The notes beneath the pieces are model-generated. The model did no database searches. It had not been told where the DNA came from and saw only the letters and a list, made by a program, of their open reading frames with translations. Of a stretch of DNA of 64,000 bases, positions 58,400 through 64,000 are shown piece after piece. The first letter of the stretch is position 1. Every line of letters begins with the position of its first letter. The DNA is taken from positions 62,001 to 126,000 of the forward strand of contig CAUFBM010000005.1 of the NCBI GenBank assembly GCA_959023295.1, in the 5' to 3' direction. This DNA is from an uncultured Collinsella sp. (GTDB lineage Bacteria; Actinomycetota; Coriobacteriia; Coriobacteriales; Coriobacteriaceae). The translations under genes and the position numbers were made by a program.

Positions 58400-59050
58400 A
58401 TGCGTGACATTCATTGCCATATCTTGCCGGGTGTAGACGACGGCGCCGCCGATCTCGATGAGAGCTTGGCGATGCTCGAGGCTGCCAAGCGGGCCGGTGT
58501 AACCAGAATCGTTTGCACTCCTCACTGCCGTGATCCCTATTTTGATTACGACAAGATGTGGGATGCCTTTGAGCTGCTGCGCGATAACGCTGACGGTTTT
58601 CCGCTCCAGATGGGCTTCGAGGTCAACCATCGAAAGCTCGTTGAACTTGGTATCGATGCCGCGGAGCACTTGCATTTCGATGGGACCAACGAGTTCCTGC
58701 TCGAGCTTTCGACGCATGCCGATGCGTATGCGTTTAGAGAATACGAGAACACGATTTACGATTTGCAGTGCCGTGGCTACCAGGTGATCATCGCTCATCC
58801 TGAGCGCTATCGTGCGGTTCAAAAGGATGTAAGCGTGGCGGAGCGCCTGGTCGATATGGGCTGCAAGCTGCAGGCTTCGGCGGACTTTATTGCCGGCGGT
58901 CGCTTTGGTCGCGAGAAAAAGCCGGCACAGCGCCTGTTCGATCAGAACCTGTACAGCTTCATCGCGAGCGATGCCCATAATGTGGGTCATTACGACTGCC
59001 TGGCGAAGGCTCGCGCGAAGTTTAGCGTGCGCGGAGCTCATTTTCGCTAA
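58400..59050 (+). CDS. cpsB: Capsule tyrosine-protein phosphatase (CpsB/YwqE, PHP family)
   Basis: A 216-residue manganese-dependent PHP-fold phosphatase. Metal ligands are in DIHCHILPGVDDGA (about residue 3-16), CTPHCRDPYFDYD (about 39-51), IIAHPERYR (about 131) and IASDAHNVGHYD (about 190-201). It dephosphorylates the CpsD tyrosine tail. It follows cpsD after 17 bases. Confidence 0.93.
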   Translation: MRDIHCHILPGVDDGAADLDESLAMLEAAKRAGVTRIVCTPHCRDPYFDYDKMWDAFELLRDNADGFPLQMGFEVNHRKLVELGIDAAEHLHFDGTNEFLLELSTHADAYAFREYENTIYDLQCRGYQVIIAHPERYRAVQKDVSVAERLVDMGCKLQASADFIAGGRFGREKKPAQRLFDQNLYSFIASDAHNVGHYDCLAKARAKFSVRGAHFR

Positions 59051-59089
59051 AATCTGTCCCTAACGTTCGCGTTGAATGAAAGGGCAGCC

Positions 59090-59590
59090 ATGGATATCCA
59101 ACTTAAGACGGGATGCTTTGATGACGCGGCGTTGGTGCGCCGCGTCGTTTTTATGGACGAGCAGGGCTACGAGAATGAGTTCGACGCTATCGACGAGGAT
59201 CCGAACTGCATCCATGTGACGCTCTATGTAGACGGTGAGCTTGCCGGTTGCTCGCGCGTGTTTCCCGAAGAGCTTGAGCGCGCGGCTGACGCAGAGGCTC
59301 CGGTGTCGCCGGCGTGCGATTTGGACGAAGACGTCGCGGCGGGGGAGACCTATATTATGGGGCGCGTGGCTGTACTGCCGAGCATGCGCCGTCGCGGTCT
59401 GGCGAGCAAGATTGTCGAGGCCAGCGATACGTGTGCGCGTGATGCCGGCGCCAAGCTCATTAAGCTGCACGCGCAGGAATACGTGCTGCCACTCTATGCC
59501 AAGGCAGGTTACACGCAAATTGCCCCGGTAGACTACGAAGACGAGGGACAGCCCCATGTCTGGATGGCCAAGCGCGTTGATGGCAGATAG
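59090..59590 (+). CDS. GNAT family N-acetyltransferase
   Basis: A 166-residue acetyltransferase. The acetyl-CoA region is MGRVAVLPSMRRRGLASKIV (about residue 88-107), and HAQEYVLPLYAKAGY (about 128-142) resembles ElaA-like members. AAAGGG sits eight bases before ATG 59090; a TTG at 59072 is an alternative. The substrate is unknown. Confidence 0.85.
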   Translation: MDIQLKTGCFDDAALVRRVVFMDEQGYENEFDAIDEDPNCIHVTLYVDGELAGCSRVFPEELERAADAEAPVSPACDLDEDVAAGETYIMGRVAVLPSMRRRGLASKIVEASDTCARDAGAKLIKLHAQEYVLPLYAKAGYTQIAPVDYEDEGQPHVWMAKRVDGR

Positions 59591-59736
59591 GGACGTTCCT
59601 TTTCTGCCGGCAGTTGGGGCACTCCTTGGCAATTGGCGCATCAGAGCGCTCTGACATACAGTTTTTCGATTCCGTATGTATATATGCGCGCTAATGGGTT
59701 ATAAAATCTAAGTCTGAACATAGCAGGTCTGCGATG

Positions 59737-59761
59737 CGGCTCGGGCAACCGGGCCGTTTTT
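59737..59761 (+). terminator. Terminator-like hairpin in the htpG leader
   Basis: Hairpin CGGCtCGG-GCAA-CCGgGCCG (59737-59756) followed by TTTTT, ending 31 bases before the htpG start. The nearest promoter-like -10 (TTATAA, about 59699-59704) is upstream of it, so it could act as an attenuator as well as end the GNAT transcript. Confidence 0.6.
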
Positions 59762-59791
59762 GCGGACGGGGGTAGCGCGAAAGGACTGCAC

Positions 59792-61816
59792 ATGCGTCAA
59801 TTTAAGACCGAGAGCAAAAAACTGCTCGACCTTATGATCAACTCCATCTACACCAATAAGGAAATCTTCCTGCGCGAGCTTATCTCTAACGCGAGCGACG
59901 CCGTCGACAAGCTCAACTTTAAGAGCCTGCAGGACCCGAGTGTCAAGCTCGATCAGGGCGACCTGGCTATTCGCGTCTCCTTTGATAAAGACGCCCGCAC
60001 CATTACCATCTCGGATAACGGCATTGGCATGACCGCCGAGGAGCTCGAGCGCAACCTGGGCACCATCGCCCATTCCGGCTCCGAGGAGTTTAAGACCGAG
60101 AACGCCGAGCAGCAGGGCTCCGATGTGAACATTATCGGTCAGTTTGGCGTGGGCTTCTACTCGGCCTTTATGGTCGCCAGCCATGTGAAGGTCGTGAGCC
60201 GCGCCTATGGCGAGGATACCGCCCACGTTTGGGAGTCCGACGGTCTTGAGGGTTACACCATCGAGGATGGCGAGCGTGCCGAGCACGGTACCGATGTCAT
60301 TCTGACGCTGCGTGAGAACGAGAAGCTCGACGCCGACGGCGAGGCCGAGACCTACGATCGCTTCCTGACCGAGTGGGGCCTCAAGAGCCTGATTCAGCAG
60401 TACAGCAACTATGTGCGCTACCCGATTCAGATGATGGTGAGCAAGAGCCGCCAGAAACCCAAGCCCGAGGACGCCGGCGACGATTACAAGCCCGAGTACG
60501 AGGACTACCAGGAGCTCGAGACCATCAACTCCATGACGCCAATCTGGAAGAAGCGCAGCTCCGACGTTGAACAGAAGGATTACAACGAGTTCTACAAGTC
60601 CACGTTCCACGACTTTGACGATCCGGCGCGCACCATCAGCTTCCATGCTGAGGGCACGCTCGAGTATGACGCCCTGCTGTTTGTGCCGGGCCGCGCGCCG
60701 TTCGATCTGTACAGTAAGGACTACGAGAAGGGCCTGGCGCTCTACAGCTCCAACGTGCTGATCATGGAGAAGTGCGACGACCTGCTGCCCGACTACTACA
60801 ACTTTGTGCGCGGCGTCGTGGATTCCGCCGACGTGACGCTCAATATTTCGCGTGAGACGCTGCAGCAGAACCGTCAGCTCAAGGCCATCGCCAAGCGTGT
60901 GGAAAAGAAGATCACTGCCGACCTTGAGGATATGCGTGACAACGACCGCGAGGCCTACGAGAAGTTCTTTGAGAACTTTGGCCGCGGTCTTAAGTACGGC
61001 ATCTACTCGAGCTATGGCATGAAGGCCGATGAGCTCGCCGACCTGCTGCTGTTCTGGTCTGCCAAGGAGCAGAAGATGATTACCCTGGCCGAGTATGCCA
61101 AGGGCATGCCCGAGGATCAGAAGGCCATTTACTACGCGGCCGGCGACTCGCGTGAGCGCTTGGCCAAGATGCCCGTGGTAAAGGGCGTGCTCGACCGCGG
61201 CTATGACGTGCTGCTGCTGACGCAGGATGTGGATGAGTTCACGTTCCAGGCCATGCGTGAGTACGTTGCCGCCGATATGCCCAAGATCTACGAGGACGAT
61301 GCTGCCCGCGAGGCTGCCGAGAAGGCCGTTGCCGACGGTGCTGAGCCCGAGGTCGAGGATCGTCACTTGGAGCTCAAGAACGTCGCGACCGGTGATCTTG
61401 ACCTGGCGACCGAGGACGAGAAGAAGGAGGCCGAGGACGCCACCAAGGAGAACGAGGACCTCTTTAGCGCCATGAAGGAGGCGCTCGACGACAAGGTCGA
61501 GAAGGTCGCCGTCTCTGCGCGCCTGACCGATGCTCCCGCGTGCATCACCACCGAGGGCCCGCTTTCGCTCGAGATGGAGAAGGTGCTCCAGAAGGGTCCC
61601 GAGGGCGCGCCCGACGGTATGCCCAAGAGCCAGCGCGTGCTCGAGCTCAACGCCAAGCACCCGGTCTTTGCCAAGCTCGTCGCTGCCCAGAAGGCGGGCG
61701 ACACCGACAAGATCAAGCAGTACTCCGGCCTGCTCTACGACCAGGCCCTGCTGGTCGAGGGCATTCTGCCCGAGGACCCCGTGGCCTTCGCGGCAGCTGT
61801 CTGCAACTTGATGTAG
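59792..61816 (+). CDS. htpG: Molecular chaperone HtpG (Hsp90)
   Basis: A 674-residue Hsp90 with the GHKL ATPase domain (about 1-215: LRELISNASDAVDKL, ISDNGIGMTAEELERNLGTI, GQFGVGFYSAFMV), the middle domain (about 230-510) and a C-terminal dimerisation domain. An acidic insertion (about 520-560) is longer than in E. coli. GAAAGGA precedes the ATG. No CIRCE element is seen upstream. Confidence 0.97.
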   Translation: MRQFKTESKKLLDLMINSIYTNKEIFLRELISNASDAVDKLNFKSLQDPSVKLDQGDLAIRVSFDKDARTITISDNGIGMTAEELERNLGTIAHSGSEEFKTENAEQQGSDVNIIGQFGVGFYSAFMVASHVKVVSRAYGEDTAHVWESDGLEGYTIEDGERAEHGTDVILTLRENEKLDADGEAETYDRFLTEWGLKSLIQQYSNYVRYPIQMMVSKSRQKPKPEDAGDDYKPEYEDYQELETINSMTPIWKKRSSDVEQKDYNEFYKSTFHDFDDPARTISFHAEGTLEYDALLFVPGRAPFDLYSKDYEKGLALYSSNVLIMEKCDDLLPDYYNFVRGVVDSADVTLNISRETLQQNRQLKAIAKRVEKKITADLEDMRDNDREAYEKFFENFGRGLKYGIYSSYGMKADELADLLLFWSAKEQKMITLAEYAKGMPEDQKAIYYAAGDSRERLAKMPVVKGVLDRGYDVLLLTQDVDEFTFQAMREYVAADMPKIYEDDAAREAAEKAVADGAEPEVEDRHLELKNVATGDLDLATEDEKKEAEDATKENEDLFSAMKEALDDKVEKVAVSARLTDAPACITTEGPLSLEMEKVLQKGPEGAPDGMPKSQRVLELNAKHPVFAKLVAAQKAGDTDKIKQYSGLLYDQALLVEGILPEDPVAFAAAVCNLM

Positions 61817-61867
61817 TTCGGTGGTTACGCCTTTGGTTCCGCCGTTCTAACGAACGGCGGACCGATC

Positions 61868-62002
61868 GACGCTGCAAACCCGCCAGAGCGGCAATCTGCC
61901 TTTCAGCTTCAGCGGCATGACCAGAAGGTCAATGCCGCTTCGCTTCAAGGCACCTTGCTCGCTCTGGCGGGTTTTCGCTGTCGCTGCCAAAACATCAGCG
62001 CT
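61868..62002 (+). ncRNA. Structured intergenic element, copy 2
   Basis: The second copy of the element at 5152. Here the outer helix is a perfect 15 bp (61876-61890 with 61960-61974, AAACCCGCCAGAGCG and complement). The inner hairpin is CGGCAT-GACC-AGAA-GGTC-A-ATGCCG (61913-61937). Compared with copy 1 the helix sequences differ while pairing is kept. It begins about 50 bases after htpG. From about 62003 to 62227 I see no gene, only AT-rich promoter-like sequence. Confidence 0.7.
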
Positions 62003-62227
62003 TCCGTTGCTGTAGTCATTGGGGACGTTCTTAAATGACTAGTCGAACTGCTAATTTGTGCGGGTTGTGGTTTTGTGACCTGCTGAAATTAAAGATACTG
62101 TACAACTGTACGCTAACTCATCTTCGTAGTATATTGCTACCCGCAAAACTCAATACCATTGTGCTCTGAGACGCTAAAGCGCCTACGTACAATGGTTGTC
62201 GATAGTACGATTTGATTCAACGACAGG

Positions 62228-64000
62228 ATGGATGGCCCAAGCGTGAGTCTCGGCAGCAAACTATCCGATGCAAAGATCTCCTTTGCGATATTCAAGCGCG
62301 ACATTAAGCGACTGCTTGTGAACCCCGTCGCCTTGGTGGTTACCCTCGGCGTGTGCGTTATTCCCTCGCTGTATGCCTGGTACAACATCGTGGCAAACTG
62401 GGATCCGTACGGAAACACCCAGGGTATCAAGATTGCCATCGCCAACAACGATCAGGGCACCCAAAACGACTTGGTGGGCGAGCTCAACGCGGGCGATAAG
62501 GTCGTCGATCAGCTCAAGGAGAACGACCAGTTGGGCTGGACTTTCGTCGATTCGGCGGCCGACGCCAAGGAGGGCGTCGAGAGCGGCGAGTACTATGCGG
62601 CCATCGTAATCCCCAAGAACTTCTCGGATAACCTGGTTTCGATGCTCGACGGCAACTACCGTCAGCCCAAGCTTACGTACTACGTCAATGAGAAGAAGAG
62701 CGCTATTGCGCCCAAGGTTACCGACACCGGTGCAAGCACCATCGAGCAGCAGATCAACTCGGAGTTCGTCTCCACGGTGGGCGAGACCGTTGCCAGTATT
62801 GCCAAGGATGCCGGAGTCGATTTAAAGGACAAGGCAGCCCAGACTCAGGATTCGTTGGCCGGTTCGGTATCAGAGGCTTCCGACACGTTGGGCGAAGTGC
62901 GCGATTCGATTGGCGACATGAATGCCGCCATCGATAAGACGAGTGGTTCCATTGCCTCGGCAGATGCAGCACTTGCCGGCCTGCAGGGTCAGGCGCCGTC
63001 GCTGACGCAGGCGATCTCTCAGGGCAATGACCTGCTGGGCGAGGCCCGCACTGCGGCGGGCAACTCTGTCGCCTCGCTCTCCAAGGCGCTCTCGGAAGGC
63101 AGCCTTGCGCTCACCAAGACGTCGGCCTCCGCGAACGCTGCCATCGGCAAACTGACGGGGACGGTCACATCTACGACCACCCGTATTGACAACTCGCTTG
63201 AGTCTCTCCAAGCGACGATCGACCACAATAAGGCCGTTATCGGACACTTGGAAATTCTCGTCAATGACACGTCGACAGGTTCCAAGGAAATTGACGCGCG
63301 CATTGTATCGACCGTCGATTTGCTCCGCGAGCAGAATGAAAAGCTTCAGAGCATCAAGGACGGTCTGTCTGCGCAGTCGAGCGCCATGGCGAATGACGCC
63401 GCGGTTGTCTCGGGTGCCAGCGACGCTATCAATAACGCAATTCAGACCGGTGCGACCAACCTTGGCCAGGCCCAGACGGACCTGGGCCAAAACGCGCTGC
63501 CGAAGGCCTCGAGCGCGCTTGATTCATTTGCCGCCGTCTCGGGTGATCTGACGGGAATCGTGTCTGGCCTCACGCCTACTATTGCAAGTGCGCGCGGTAC
63601 ACTTTCGCAACTCAACGCTACGCTCGGTCAGGCCAAGACCACGCTGTCCCAGACCGATGCCTCGCTTGCCAAGGTCCAGGACAAGCTCGCAACCGCCGCC
63701 AACGACATCGCGGTGCTACAGACCTCCGAGTCCATGGGCGAGCTGGCCGGTCTGATGGGCGTCGACGTCGATGACGTTGCAGACTTCATGGCATCTCCGG
63801 TCGAGCTGACCTCAAAGTCAATTTACCCGGTCAAGAGCTTTGGTTCGGGCATTGCCCCGTTCTATACCAACCTGGCGCTTTGGGTGGGCGGCTACGTGCT
63901 CATCGCCATCTACAAGCTCGAGGTCGATCGCGAAGGCGTTGGCAGCTTTACGGCGCGTCAGGGCTACTTTGGCCGCTGGCTGCTCCTGGTGATCCTGGGC
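62228..64000 (+). CDS. YhgE/Pip family membrane protein, C-terminus beyond the window edge
   Basis: The frame is open from ATG 62228 to the right edge (591 codons). A GTG at 62243 is an alternative start; neither has a strong ribosome-binding site. An N-terminal membrane segment (about residues 35-55, PVALVVTLGVCVIPSLYAWY) is followed by YhgE/Pip N-terminal sequence (IKIAIANNDQGT, then YYAAIVIPKNFS), a long helical coiled-coil ectodomain (about 200-510) and the start of the C-terminal membrane block (FYTNLALWVGGYVLIAIYKL, then a hydrophobic end). Family members include phage-infection proteins and ESX-type secretion partners. Confidence 0.9.
   Translation, partial: MDGPSVSLGSKLSDAKISFAIFKRDIKRLLVNPVALVVTLGVCVIPSLYAWYNIVANWDPYGNTQGIKIAIANNDQGTQNDLVGELNAGDKVVDQLKENDQLGWTFVDSAADAKEGVESGEYYAAIVIPKNFSDNLVSMLDGNYRQPKLTYYVNEKKSAIAPKVTDTGASTIEQQINSEFVSTVGETVASIAKDAGVDLKDKAAQTQDSLAGSVSEASDTLGEVRDSIGDMNAAIDKTSGSIASADAALAGLQGQAPSLTQAISQGNDLLGEARTAAGNSVASLSKALSEGSLALTKTSASANAAIGKLTGTVTSTTTRIDNSLESLQATIDHNKAVIGHLEILVNDTSTGSKEIDARIVSTVDLLREQNEKLQSIKDGLSAQSSAMANDAAVVSGASDAINNAIQTGATNLGQAQTDLGQNALPKASSALDSFAAVSGDLTGIVSGLTPTIASARGTLSQLNATLGQAKTTLSQTDASLAKVQDKLATAANDIAVLQTSESMGELAGLMGVDVDDVADFMASPVELTSKSIYPVKSFGSGIAPFYTNLALWVGGYVLIAIYKLEVDREGVGSFTARQGYFGRWLLLVILG

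Noticed and set aside
59591..59791. CIRCE/HrcA site before htpG
   Set aside because: No TTAGCACTC-N9-GAGTGCTAA-like dyad is present.
59708..61660. 650-codon reverse ORF opposite htpG
   Set aside because: Leu/Gly/Val-rich antisense of htpG; no independent support.

Overview
The window looks like chromosomal DNA of a Gram-positive actinobacterium of the class Coriobacteriia, most likely Collinsella (C. aerofaciens-like). I infer this from high GC with GC-rich third codon positions, TAG as a common stop codon, a Tad pilus locus without any outer-membrane secretin, NikMN/Q/O-type nickel transport, VanRS-like regulation and several Coriobacteria-type hypothetical proteins. No database was available, so the genus is an inference. 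There are no rRNA genes, prophage, transposase or CRISPR array.

Layout. 1-2.4 kb: small hypothetical genes, a DUF5710 protein and tRNA-Val. 2.7-7 kb: an EamA transporter, glmM interrupted by an in-frame TAG, a structured intergenic element and an M32 carboxypeptidase. 7-11.1 kb: a T-box leader and pheST. 11.2-14.1 kb: a nickel-type ECF transporter behind a NikR-type operator. 14.1-22.5 kb: a ZnPLC-like protein, a nuclease-like gene broken by TAG, pyruvate kinase, a P-type cation ATPase behind an unusual structured leader, and rsgA. 22.7-32.3 kb: a tight Tad pilus operon (CpaB, TadZ, TadA, TadB, TadC, Flp, several pilin-like and TadE/TadG-like proteins, DUF192). 32.5-43 kb: tRNA-Phe, a GH5-like protein, rsmI, metG, rsmA, tatD, tRNA-Leu, an SPFH protein, rlmH, proC and serS. 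43-50 kb: three identical tRNA-Arg(ACG) genes, a TPR-like protein, an AAA ATPase, tRNA-Ser and a TM2 protein. 50-64 kb: a D,D-carboxypeptidase divergent from a VanRS-like pair, pstB with a PhoBR-like pair, a capsule tyrosine-kinase module (CpsC, CpsD, CpsB), a GNAT, htpG and the start of a YhgE/Pip protein.

The most interesting signals are non-coding. (1) The leader of the cation ATPase holds two hairpins whose loops are perfectly complementary over 7 nt. It also has a mutually exclusive alternative fold and a Shine-Dalgarno embedded in a stem, which suggests a new cis-regulatory switch. (2) A two-copy intergenic element (after glmM and after htpG) shows compensatory changes in two helices. 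(3) tRNA genes for Phe, Leu and Arg are followed by a locus-specific composite repeat with a constant period of 186-190 bp. Each repeat has the tRNA 3' end and terminator, then an inverted T-arm, then covarying hairpins, then a second copy of the same tRNA 3' end and terminator. Decayed forms follow the other two tRNA-Arg genes and tRNA-Ser. (4) Two genes, one of them the normally essential glmM, carry a single in-frame TAG.

The genes fit a gut commensal with a surface pilus and capsule, sensing of phosphate and cell-wall state, nickel uptake, and amino-acid-responsive control of a tRNA synthetase.
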